Assembly: GCF_003269035.1 (NCBI RefSeq)
Contig: NZ_QLTK01000001.1
Span: 186,001-250,000, forward strand
Source: Paraburkholderia bryophila
GTDB lineage: Bacteria > Pseudomonadota > Gammaproteobacteria > Burkholderiales > Burkholderiaceae
DNA: 64,000 nucleotides
Direction: 5' to 3'
Below the pieces are notes generated by a model, which did not search any database, was not told the origin of the DNA, and saw nothing but the letters and a program-made list of their open reading frames with translations. Positions within the stretch are counted from its first letter, which is position 1; every line of letters begins with the position of its first letter. This document shows positions 56,498-64,000 of the stretch, piece after piece. Both the position numbers and the translations under genes were made by a program.

Positions 56498-56644
56498 CCT
56501 TCTGACAAACTCGCTAACACGTTGAACGCGTTGGGATTTGTGGGGGCGGTGCGGAATAGGACAGCGGCGTGCCGGCGGTGGACTCTGGTGCAATCCGCGC
56601 GCGGCGAGCCGGCTGACCGGCCGTCCAACACGCAGCCCCACAAC

Positions 56645-56679
56645 TTATCCACAGATAATGTTGACAGCCCTGTTGATAA
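56645..56679. repeat. DnaA-box-like triple module, copy 2
   Basis: TTATCCACA, a perfect DnaA box, at 56645; TGTTGACAG at +14 and TGTTGATAA at +26. Order, orientation and spacing are identical to copies 1 and 3. Confidence 0.8.
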
Positions 56680-56815
56680 CGCCTGGAGATCCCAACTAAG
56701 TACTTGAGCGCGCGACGAATCCAGCGCGAGACCCATTTGCCGACGCGGGCGCATTCGGCGGCGCCAAGGCGGCACCCAGGCAGCAGCGCAAGTCGCTGCC
56801 CCCTCACACCAACCT

Positions 56816-57694
56816 TCAATAAACCCCAGCCTCTCCTGCCGGCCGGTTCTTGAACCGCTTATGCACCCAGTAATACTGATCAGGAATCCGTCGAACCTGC
56901 GTCTCCAGAAACTCGGTAATCCTGCGTGCGTCGACCGCCACATCGTCTGATGGAAAGTTGCTCAGCGGTTCGAAAATCGTCAGCTTGTACCCGCGATAAT
57001 CCGGCAGCACTTCCGTCACGAACGGCACGACGCGCGCATTGCCCGCCCGCGCCATCCGCGATACGGAGGTCAGCGTGCAAGCCGGCACGCCGAAAAACGG
57101 CACGAATACCGAGTCGCGCAAACCGAAGTCCATATCGGCCGCCAGCATCACCGGCTTGCCCTCGCGCAGCACGCGCAACGCGCGCCGCACGCTGTCGCTG
57201 CGCGGAATCATCTCCGTGCCGAAACGGCCTCGCTGGCGCCGCGCCATCGCATCGAGCAACAGGTTCGACATCGGCGTGTACAGCGACGCCACCGGATGCC
57301 GCGTCGAATACATCATGCAGCCCGCCTCGATGCCGACGAAATGGAAGCCGACGAAAATCGTCGGCTGCGCCTGCATGTCGGACAGATCGATCGCGCTCTC
57401 CACTTCCACGAGACGCGCGAGCGCCCGCGCATTGCCGAACCATTGCGGCCCGCGCTCCACATAACTACGAATCACATGACAGAAATGCGCGCGCGCGAGC
57501 CGTTCGCGCGCCTCGTCGCTCAGGTCCGGGAAACACAGCTTCAGATTGGTGTGAACGACGCGCCGACGGGCACTCGGAATGCGGTACAGCAAGGCGCCGA
57601 TACCAGTGCCGATTCGCGCGACGACGCCATACGGCAGGAATGCGAACGCGCGCAACAGACCTGTCATCAGAAAGATGAGGATTCGACTTTTCAC
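56816..57694 (-). CDS. lipid A biosynthesis acyltransferase, LpxL/HtrB type
   Basis: A 292-residue inner-membrane acyltransferase. The N-terminal hydrophobic anchor spans about 3-25. VGFHFVGIEAG contains the catalytic H-x4-E (about residues 118-123); NLKLCFPDLSDEAR and YYWVHKRFKNRP are family landmarks. It adds a secondary laurate or similar acyl chain to lipid A. LpxL or LpxM cannot be told apart with certainty. The gene ends beside the DnaA-box modules. Confidence 0.92.
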   Translation of the reverse strand: MKSRILIFLMTGLLRAFAFLPYGVVARIGTGIGALLYRIPSARRRVVHTNLKLCFPDLSDEARERLARAHFCHVIRSYVERGPQWFGNARALARLVEVESAIDLSDMQAQPTIFVGFHFVGIEAGCMMYSTRHPVASLYTPMSNLLLDAMARRQRGRFGTEMIPRSDSVRRALRVLREGKPVMLAADMDFGLRDSVFVPFFGVPACTLTSVSRMARAGNARVVPFVTEVLPDYRGYKLTIFEPLSNFPSDDVAVDARRITEFLETQVRRIPDQYYWVHKRFKNRPAGEAGVY

Positions 57695-58093
57695 TCGGCG
57701 TGGACCCGGTGGATGCTAATTGGCGAACACGCCGGCCGCCACCGCCTCACGGCGCGACGAGCGAAGTGGCATGCGCGTGCGTCAAACCCTGTCCCGCGCC
57801 GCGCGTTTTTTTCCGAGGTGGACGCTTCGCCCGTGGCGAAACGTAGAGGTGCTGGCGATCGAAACCGCCAGTGATTGGGTGTCCGTTAGGACCCTGTATT
57901 AAAGCACCGCAGGCGTGATTAAAGCATACTGCGAACGCCGGGCACAAAAACTGCGCGGAGCGGCGCCGCCCGATGCCGTGAAACCCATGCCAGGCGGGCG
58001 CTGCGTTGATCTTTCAAATTTTTTCGTGCGCGACCCATCGCAGGTGGGTCGCGCTCGCTGAATGCAACCTCGAGACAATCCCCGTGGGGGACA
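57695..58093. other. intergenic region between PBP1A and acyltransferase genes
   Basis: It holds the hairpin at 58028-58054 and an AT-richer patch at 58008-58026. ATTAAAGCA occurs twice near 57900-57925. No gene recognised; the acyltransferase promoter should lie here. Confidence 0.4.
58028..58054 (-). terminator. hairpin after PBP1A, possible terminator
   Basis: GCGCGACCCA and TGGGTCGCGC form a perfect 10-bp stem with a seven-base loop, 40 bp past the PBP1A stop. On the minus strand the following sequence is ACGAAAAAATTT, so the U tract is displaced and the case is weaker than for the other terminators. Confidence 0.45.
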
Positions 58094-60604
58094 TCAAGGC
58101 TTGTTCGATTCGAACAGGTCGAGAATCTGTTTCTTCTCGTTCGACGACACGTTCGGCGGCGGCACCGCTGGCGGCGTCATGCCCGCCGGTCCGACGCCAC
58201 CCACGGCGTCGCTCGCGCCCGCGGTCGGATTCGCCGAATCCAGACCGATACTGGCGACGAAGCCATTGCCCGGCGTCATGTCGGTATAGAACAGTTCGCC
58301 GTCGACCTGGGTCACGCCGTCAGGCTGTGCTGGCTCGGCTTGCGGCACGCCGCGCAGCGCGCGCTGCATGTACTCGACCCAGATCGGCAACGCGAGTTGC
58401 GCGCCGAATTCGCGGCTGCCAAGACTCTTCGGCTGGTCGTAACCCATCCACGCCACCGCCACCAGAGATTGCTGATAGCCCGCGAACCAGCCGTCTTTCG
58501 CGTCGTTGGTGGTACCCGTCTTGCCCTGCAGGTCCGAGCGATGCAGCACGTTGGTACCCGCGCCCGTGCCGGCCGTCGCCACCGAATGCAGCAGGCTGTT
58601 CATGATGTACGCGTTACGCGGTTCGAGCGTGCGCGGCGCATCGCGCCCGGCCGTCAGCGGCTGCGCTTTAGAGAGCGGCTGGCCACGCGCATCCGTCACC
58701 TCGGCGATCAGATACGGATTGATCCGGTAGCCGCCGTTCGCGAACACCGAGTACGCCCCCGCCGACTGCAACGGCGTGACGAGACCGGCGCCGAGCGCCA
58801 TCGGCAGATACGGCGGGGTCTTGTCGGCGTCGAAACCGAAACGCTGCGTGACGAAGTCCTGCGCGTACTTGGTGCCGATGAACGACAGAATGCGGATCGA
58901 CACCAGATTCTTCGACTTCTGCAGCGCGAGACGCATCGGCATCGGACCGTCCGGCTGGTCGTCGTCCTTCGGCTCCCACGCATCGCCGCCCGGCGTGCTC
59001 GACGGGAAGTACAGCGGCGCGTCGTTGATGATCGTGGCCGGTCCGAGGCCTTTGTCCAGCGCCGCCGAATAGATGAACGGCTTGAAGCTCGAACCCGGCT
59101 GACGCCACGCCTGGGTGACGTGATTGAACTTGTTCTTGTTGAAGTCGAAGCCGCCCACCAGCGCGCGGATCGCGCCGTCCTGCGGCGTGAGCGACACCAG
59201 CGCGCCTTCCACCTGCGGCAACTGCGTGATCTGCCAGTTGCCTTTGTCGTCGGCGAAGAGGCGCACGATCGAACCCGGCTTGATCTTCGTGGCTGCCGTG
59301 GCGCGCGCGCTCAAGCCGCCCGCGACGAAGCGCAGACCGTCGCCGCTGATTGCCACCTGCGTGCCGTCCACCAGTTGCGCTTTCACCAGCTTCGGATTCG
59401 CGTCGGTCACCACGGCGGCGATGATCTCGCCGTTGTCGGGGTGATCGGTGAGCGCGTCGTCGATCGTCTGATCGCGGTCGTCGCCTGGCGCGGGCAACGC
59501 CACGAAGCCTTCCGGTCCGCGATAGCCGTGGCGCCGCTCGTAGTCCATCACGCCTTTGCGGACCGCGTTGTAGGCAGCGTCCTGGTCGGCGGAATCGATC
59601 GTGGTGGTGACGTTCAGGCCGCGCGTGTAGGTTTCGTCCTTGTACTGCGCGTACATCATCTGCCGCACCATTTCGGCGATGTACTCGGCGTGCACGCTGT
59701 ATTCGTTACCCGGATTCCTGGTGTGAATCTCTTCCTTCACCGCCTGGTCGTACTGCTCCTGGCTGATGTACTTCAGCTCGAACATGCGCCGCAGAATGTA
59801 CTCCTGACGGATCTTCGCGCGCTTCGGATTGACCACCGGGTTATACGCCGACGGCGCTTTCGGCAGGCCGGCCAGCATCGCGGCTTCGGCCAGCGTGATG
59901 TCCTTCAGATCCTTGCCGAAATAAACGCGCGCCGCCGACGCAAAACCGTAAGCGCGCTCGCCCAGATAAATCTGGTTCATGTACAACTCGAGAATCTGGT
60001 CTTTGGTCAGCGCACGCTCGATCTTGTACGCGAGCAGCATTTCGTAAATCTTGCGCGTGTAGGTCTTTTCGCTCGACAGGAAGAAGTTGCGCGCCACCTG
60101 CATGGTGATCGTGCTCGCGCCCTGCGAGGCGCCGCCGTGCGCGAGGTCGGCAAAACCGGCGCGCAGAATGCCGAGAAAGTCGACGCCGCCGTGCTCGTAG
60201 AAGCGATAGTCCTCGATCGCGAGCACCGCTTTCTTCATCTGGTCGGGAATGTCCTGAAAGCGCACGATGCTGCGCCGCTCGTCGCCGAATTCGCCGATCA
60301 GCACGTGGTCGGCCGTGTAGACCCGCAGCGGTACTTTCGGACGATAGTCGGTCAACGCGTCGAGCGACGGCAACTGCGGCCCCATCACCACCAGCGCATA
60401 GCCGACGATCAGCGCGCCCACCACCGCGAGCGTGCCCATCAGGCTGGCGAGCCAGATCACGAGAGTCAGGCCGATCGAACGGCGGCCGCGCGCGTCACCC
60501 TCGGCCTCACGCGAAGCCGCATTGCGTCCTGGAGTGCGTTGGTAGGAGTCCCGGTCTTCACCAGCCGGAGAATTGGAAGAATGCGGTCGTTTGATGATTG
60601 GCAT
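58094..60604 (-). CDS. mrcA: penicillin-binding protein 1A
   Basis: An 836-residue bifunctional peptidoglycan synthase. Cytoplasmic tail to about 43; membrane anchor about 44-74; transglycosylase domain with catalytic Glu in AIEDYRFYEHGG (131) and GGASQGASTITMQ; transpeptidase domain with SSFK (active Ser in GSSFKPF), SKN and KTG (GKTGTTNDAKDG). An OB-like insert precedes the transpeptidase part, as in class A PBP1A. It builds glycan strands and cross-links them. The ATG at 60604 was chosen over the longer frame to 60772, which runs through promoter-like sequence. The C terminus is Pro/Gly-rich. Confidence 0.95.
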   Translation of the reverse strand: MPIIKRPHSSNSPAGEDRDSYQRTPGRNAASREAEGDARGRRSIGLTLVIWLASLMGTLAVVGALIVGYALVVMGPQLPSLDALTDYRPKVPLRVYTADHVLIGEFGDERRSIVRFQDIPDQMKKAVLAIEDYRFYEHGGVDFLGILRAGFADLAHGGASQGASTITMQVARNFFLSSEKTYTRKIYEMLLAYKIERALTKDQILELYMNQIYLGERAYGFASAARVYFGKDLKDITLAEAAMLAGLPKAPSAYNPVVNPKRAKIRQEYILRRMFELKYISQEQYDQAVKEEIHTRNPGNEYSVHAEYIAEMVRQMMYAQYKDETYTRGLNVTTTIDSADQDAAYNAVRKGVMDYERRHGYRGPEGFVALPAPGDDRDQTIDDALTDHPDNGEIIAAVVTDANPKLVKAQLVDGTQVAISGDGLRFVAGGLSARATAATKIKPGSIVRLFADDKGNWQITQLPQVEGALVSLTPQDGAIRALVGGFDFNKNKFNHVTQAWRQPGSSFKPFIYSAALDKGLGPATIINDAPLYFPSSTPGGDAWEPKDDDQPDGPMPMRLALQKSKNLVSIRILSFIGTKYAQDFVTQRFGFDADKTPPYLPMALGAGLVTPLQSAGAYSVFANGGYRINPYLIAEVTDARGQPLSKAQPLTAGRDAPRTLEPRNAYIMNSLLHSVATAGTGAGTNVLHRSDLQGKTGTTNDAKDGWFAGYQQSLVAVAWMGYDQPKSLGSREFGAQLALPIWVEYMQRALRGVPQAEPAQPDGVTQVDGELFYTDMTPGNGFVASIGLDSANPTAGASDAVGGVGPAGMTPPAVPPPNVSSNEKKQILDLFESNKP

Positions 60605-61095
60605 GACTGGAATAGTGGGCGCGTAACTGAACGCCTTTCTGCACACGCTCGTAGCGCGTGCATGGATCGTGATCGAGCACCATGGCTCCGGACGCACACC
60701 GCCGCGCGGCCCTGTGCCCCCGGCCAGCCGCACGGCGCCCGGGACAGTGTCCGGCGCAACGTAACAGCGCATTTTAAAGAAATCGAGACGGGCCGAAGCG
60801 AGTTTTTTTGTAAGAATTCCCTTCGCGTTCCTTGCGCGGCCGCTGCTGCCGCCCTACGCCGCCGCGCCTTGCGCTCAAGGGCGAGGTTATCAACAGAATG
60901 TGTTGAAAGGCCTGTGGACAAGCTCGCCGGAAACGCTGCAAGCCGTTGATGTCACGGGATTTTCATGTCGCGCCCGTTTCGCATCGTTGCAACTCGTCAT
61001 ATGATGGGTTCGGCGTGTGCGCCGAACGCGCGCTGTCTGACGCGCGGCCGAACGCACTCCCAAGCCGCCCCCGCCAACAAGTATGCGAGCCGATC
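60605..61095. other. intergenic region upstream of PBP1A with a DnaA-box-like module
   Basis: The region between divergent genes contains the third DnaA-box-like module (60887-60921) and an AT-rich patch around 60775-60820 that may hold the PBP1A promoter. In Pseudomonas and relatives this locus often adjoins pilM; here it does not. Confidence 0.5.
60887..60921. repeat. DnaA-box-like triple module, copy 3
   Basis: TTATCAACA at 60887, TGTTGAAAG at +14 and TGTGGACAA at +26, the same order and spacing as the copies at 56463 and 56645, about 4.2 kb away. Confidence 0.7.
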
Positions 61096-61755
61096 ATGAA
61101 CAAGCCCAGCGAACGCATCGTCGTATTCGTCACGACCGCGCAGAAACGCGCGATCGCCGCCACCGCCGCGAATCTGGGGATTAGCGTCAGCGAACTGATG
61201 CGGCGCGCGGTGCTGAACTTCGGCGCCACCAGCGAACAGGTGAAGGCGGCCAGTATCGTCGACCGCTTGCGCGCCCCGCGCGCGCCGGATGCGCTCGACG
61301 CTGCGTTGCAGCGGGTCGCGCGCGGCACGCGCCACGCACGCGCGGCGTTGCCGGCGGCCTTGCAAACGCGTGGCGGCGGTGAAACCGGCGTGGCGACGGG
61401 AGGCGCTGCAACAGCGGATGCAGCGGCTACACCGGATGTAGCGAATGCAGCGGGCACGCCGTCGAACGCGCATGCCGTGCCTCGCAAACCCGCCGCGGTC
61501 GAGCCTGCTCCGTTTCTGCCTGCAGGCGTCGCGGCCGCGCTGGCCGCCGAGATCGACGAAGAAACGGTGGCCACGACCGAAGCGGTAGCACGCGTGGCCG
61601 CCGCCAAAGCCGCCGCGACTGAAGGTGCAAGCCCGCCGCAGAGCGACACGGAAGCGCAACTGCGCAGCGTGCTCAAGCGCCCACGCGTCGACAGTTCGCG
61701 CGACGACGACGATCCACGCACCGATCCGAGCACCGAAGGCGGCCGCTTCGCCTGA
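61096..61755 (+). CDS. RHH-like N-terminal domain protein with disordered tail
   Basis: A 219-residue protein. Residues 1-50 (ERIVVFVTTAQKRAIAATAANLG; SVSELMRRAVLNFG) follow the strand-helix-helix pattern of ribbon-helix-helix proteins, in which S-x-S-E-L-M-R-R-A begins the second helix. The remaining 170 residues are Ala/Thr/Pro-rich and poorly structured, ending in an acidic Asp-rich tail. A DNA-binding role is plausible. The ribosome site before 61096 is weak. Confidence 0.65.
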   Translation: MNKPSERIVVFVTTAQKRAIAATAANLGISVSELMRRAVLNFGATSEQVKAASIVDRLRAPRAPDALDAALQRVARGTRHARAALPAALQTRGGGETGVATGGAATADAAATPDVANAAGTPSNAHAVPRKPAAVEPAPFLPAGVAAALAAEIDEETVATTEAVARVAAAKAAATEGASPPQSDTEAQLRSVLKRPRVDSSRDDDDPRTDPSTEGGRFA

Positions 61756-62332
61756 GGAAGCGCCTCGGCACGCAAGAGACCTCGCAAAGCGGACTTCACG
61801 ACGCGGACCTCACAACGCGCGTATTCGCTGTTGATCCAACGTGATGCCGAGCGCGCCAAAAACCGCCACCTTTCGACATTGCAAGTTTGACGATTCGAAC
61901 CAGCCCGCGCTGTGCGAAGTAAAGGTTTCAGCCCAGCCCAAGGCCGCCGCTTATGGGCACCGTCTTTCGCATCGCCCGGCGCATCGGGACGACCAAAATG
62001 ATGCCCTGCAAATCAGCACAGATCGGCCGCAGCGCTTCACATCGCCGACACCCAATGCGCCCACCCTTTAAGGCGGATTTAAGCGAGCCTTGGTGTAATA
62101 TCCGCGGGCGGCTGAATCAGCGGCCGCGTGTTCCAACCGTGATCGGCCTCACTGCGCGGCATCGATCCGTCGGCCGAACAATTTACGGCGCTGCTATTGC
62201 AATTGGCGAGCACGCCCCGAACTCCGGTCCGAACGTTGCGCAGCTTCACGCGCAGCGGCGTAAAGTGGAGTAGTTAAAAGCAGTTGGACGCGCGTTATCA
62301 CTTAGCGCCGACACCATTCTCTGGAGGTTTTC
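61756..62332. other. 577-bp intergenic region upstream of pspA-like gene
   Basis: Open frames here (61841-62071, 61953-62273) overlap each other and lack ribosome sites. AT-rich elements near 62077-62102 (ATTTAAG, TAATAT) could belong to a promoter for the downstream gene, but no good -35/-10 spacing is seen. No tRNA or terminator recognised. Confidence 0.45.
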
Positions 62333-63013
62333 ATGTCGCTATTCGACAGCATTTCGCGCACGCTTAAAGGTCTCCTGAACGACGCAGCCGATTCCGTGCA
62401 AGACCCGTCGCGCGACTCGCGCCAGATCGTGCGCGAACTCGACGAAAGCATCGCCAAGGCCGAGAACTCGCTGATCGAGATTCAGGCGCAAGTGGCCACG
62501 CAGCAAAGCAAGCGCGATGTTGCCGCGGACAAGGCGAAGAAGTACGAAGACGGCGCGAAGCGCGCGCTGCAATCCGGCGACGAAGCCCTCGCGCGTGAAG
62601 CGCTCGGCGCGCAAGCCACGGCCGAAGCCGAACGCGACGCGCTGGCGAAGGAACTGACCACGCTCGAACCGTCGGTCGCGCAGCTGAAGAGCCAGATCGA
62701 CGACATGCGCAGCCGTCGTAACGACCTGAACGCACGCTCGAACATTTTGCAGGCCAAGCAGCAGATCGCGCAGGCGAAAGACGTCGCGGCCACCGCCCTG
62801 GGCGGCATCGGCGGCAAGAATCTGTCGCAGGATTTCCAGAAGCTGGAAGACAAGGTCGCGCTGTCCAATGCCCGTTCCGACGCGCGCCTGAATTCCGCCG
62901 ACGCATCGAGCGGCAAGGCGCTCGACGACAAGCTCGCGGATCTGAATCGCGGCCCATCCGTCGAAGATCGTCTCGAAGCATTGAAGAAGCAGATCAATAC
63001 GCCGGCTCAGTAA
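62333..63013 (+). CDS. PspA/IM30 family protein
   Basis: A 226-residue protein that is almost entirely coiled coil, as expected for the ESCRT-III-like PspA/Vipp1 family, which protects the inner membrane under stress. LFDSISRTLKGLLNDAADSVQDPSR corresponds to the N-terminal amphipathic helix; IVRELDESIAKAENSLIEIQAQVATQ begins the long hairpin. TGGAGG precedes the ATG. No pspB/C/F genes adjoin; a TPR membrane protein follows, 130 bp downstream. Confidence 0.88.
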   Translation: MSLFDSISRTLKGLLNDAADSVQDPSRDSRQIVRELDESIAKAENSLIEIQAQVATQQSKRDVAADKAKKYEDGAKRALQSGDEALAREALGAQATAEAERDALAKELTTLEPSVAQLKSQIDDMRSRRNDLNARSNILQAKQQIAQAKDVAATALGGIGGKNLSQDFQKLEDKVALSNARSDARLNSADASSGKALDDKLADLNRGPSVEDRLEALKKQINTPAQ

Positions 63014-63143
63014 TTGCGTCAGCAGTAGCGCCGCGCGGTTGCGCATGCAACCGCCGGCGCGCCTGGTGGCCGGTCGCCGGGTTTGCGGCTGCTGGCCACC
63101 GGAAACGACTGAAGGAGACGGGCGCCACGCGCCTGGTCCGACC

Positions 63144-64000
63144 ATGAAAAAATTTCTCGCAGGCGCATTCGCTTCCTTGCTGTTCGTATCGGCCGCGGCA
63201 TTCGCGGTGCCGACGGTTCAGCAGATCGAATCCGCCATGTCGCAAGGCAACTGGCAACAGGCCGACGCCGGTCTGAGCGAAGTGCTGCAGGCGCATCCGA
63301 ACAATGCCCGCGCGCGCTATCTGTACAGCCAGGTGCTGGATCGCGAAGGCCGGTATGCCGACGCGCTCGCCCAGGTGCAACAGGCCAAGACGCTCGACCC
63401 GCAAATCCGCTTCACCGACCCGACCCGTTTCGCACAGACCGAAGCGCGCATCCGCAAAGACGCGGAACGCGCCGGCGGCAACGCGGGCAACAGCACCTCA
63501 CCGAACCCGTTCGCGCAGCAGAATGCGCCGGCCGTGCAGCAGCAGTCGGCGATGATGCCGCAAGCGCCGCAACGGCATGGTCCGGGCATCGGCATGTGGA
63601 TCGGCATCATTCTGCTGATCGGCGCGATCGCGCTGGTGTTGCGCTGGACGCTGCGTCGCGCGCGCTCGCAGGACGATACGCGCGCCGACGACGACCGTCG
63701 CGTGCAGTTGAAGCGCGCCACCGAGATGCTCAACGCCGTGCGTTCACTCAAGCTCGACGTGAAGCTCTCCACCGTGCAAGGTCACGAAGCGCTGGAGAAA
63801 GAAGTCGAAACCACTGAAGACCAGTTGCGCGGCCTCGTCGAAACGCTGTCGAACGGCAAGAATCCGGTGCCGCCGTATCAGCTCGACGAACTCGAACAAC
63901 GCATCGGCAGCCTGCGCGCACGCGCCGACGGCCGGCCCGATCCGTACGCCGCGCCCGCTGCCGCCACGCAAGCATCGCCCTACGCGCAGGAAGCCGACCG
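63144..64000 (+). CDS. TPR-repeat membrane protein, 3' end outside the window
   Basis: An open frame of 285 codons that runs off the window. A signal peptide or N-terminal anchor (MKKFLAGAFASLLFVSAAAFA) is followed by one or two TPR-like helix pairs (QGNWQQADAGLSEVLQAHPNNARARYLYSQVL; GRYADALAQVQQAKTLDP). A Gln/Pro-rich linker, a membrane helix about residue 152-170 (MWIGIILLIGAIALVLRW) and a cytoplasmic helical region follow. The mature repeats would face the periplasm. It probably works with the preceding PspA-like protein, inferred only from adjacency. No strong ribosome site lies directly before 63144. Confidence 0.75.
   Translation, partial: MKKFLAGAFASLLFVSAAAFAVPTVQQIESAMSQGNWQQADAGLSEVLQAHPNNARARYLYSQVLDREGRYADALAQVQQAKTLDPQIRFTDPTRFAQTEARIRKDAERAGGNAGNSTSPNPFAQQNAPAVQQQSAMMPQAPQRHGPGIGMWIGIILLIGAIALVLRWTLRRARSQDDTRADDDRRVQLKRATEMLNAVRSLKLDVKLSTVQGHEALEKEVETTEDQLRGLVETLSNGKNPVPPYQLDELEQRIGSLRARADGRPDPYAAPAAATQASPYAQEAD

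Larger units (their letters stand above)
56429..56815. other. intergenic region with two DnaA-box-like modules
   Basis: Two copies of a 35-bp module of three DnaA-box-like 9-mers occupy 56463-56497 and 56645-56679. The gap lies between the efflux operon and the convergent acyltransferase gene. No gene or clear terminator is visible; open frames on the minus strand cross the modules and lack ribosome sites. Confidence 0.6.

Noticed and set aside
61885..61905. GATTCGAACC as a tRNA T-loop on the minus strand
   Set aside because: The flanking bases do not pair into a T stem and no acceptor or anticodon arm is found.

Overview
The window looks like chromosomal DNA of a high-GC betaproteobacterium of the Burkholderiaceae, most likely Paraburkholderia or Burkholderia. 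This is inferred from the GC-rich third codon positions, the many LysR and LacI regulators, and the set of families present; no rRNA or tRNA gene was seen that could fix the taxonomy. Nearly all of it is dense core or niche-adaptive metabolism. No insertion sequence, integrase, phage module or CRISPR array was recognised.

Layout. 1-9.3 kb: the end of an adenosine deaminase, two divergent LysR/target pairs (LysR with a DHA2 drug exporter; LysR with a short-chain dehydrogenase), small proteins (DUF1488 and others), a family 2 glycosyltransferase and a KgtP-like symporter. 9.3-14.5 kb: the stress operon prkA-yeaH-spoVR on the minus strand, followed upstream by about 1 kb of unexplained non-coding DNA. 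15.5-18.5 kb: a keto-pentenoate hydratase and a chemoreceptor with a CheR-tether-like C terminus. 18.9-24.2 kb: a ribose-type ABC importer operon (rbsB-rbsA-rbsC-rbsR) with a readable promoter, a LacI-type operator, a cluster of perfect inverted repeats upstream, and a hairpin plus 8-bp tandem repeat between rbsB and rbsA. 24.5-32.5 kb: CorA, a lipoprotein, an orphan RHH antitoxin, an orphan CydX, a kinase gene broken by an amber codon, a saccharopine-dehydrogenase-like enzyme with an Lrp regulator, a LysR regulator, a Spy-like chaperone and a PGDYG protein.

32.5-40.2 kb: a membrane protease, then a complete 2-ketogluconate operon (kguE-kguK-kguT-kguD-ptxS) with a long palindromic PtxS-type operator in front of kguE. 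40.2-46.5 kb: a YeiE/YeiH-like divergent pair, a glutathione transferase, a ClcB-type chloride channel, a DUF2795-AraC pair and a cupin. 46.6-48.1 kb: one AT-richer gene with a disordered, repeat-bearing N terminus that looks acquired and may encode a secreted effector. 48.1-56.4 kb: a LysR regulator and a TetR-controlled RND tripartite efflux operon. 56.4-64 kb: an LpxL-type acyltransferase, penicillin-binding protein 1A, an RHH-like protein, a PspA/IM30 protein and a truncated TPR membrane protein.

The most unusual signals are: (i) a 35-bp module of three DnaA-box-like 9-mers, found three times with identical spacing at 56.46, 56.65 and 60.89 kb; (ii) the effector-like gene at 46.6 kb; (iii) the inverted-repeat cluster upstream of rbsB; (iv) the orphan cydX joined to a nonsense-interrupted kinase; (v) several short tandem repeats confined to intergenic DNA.
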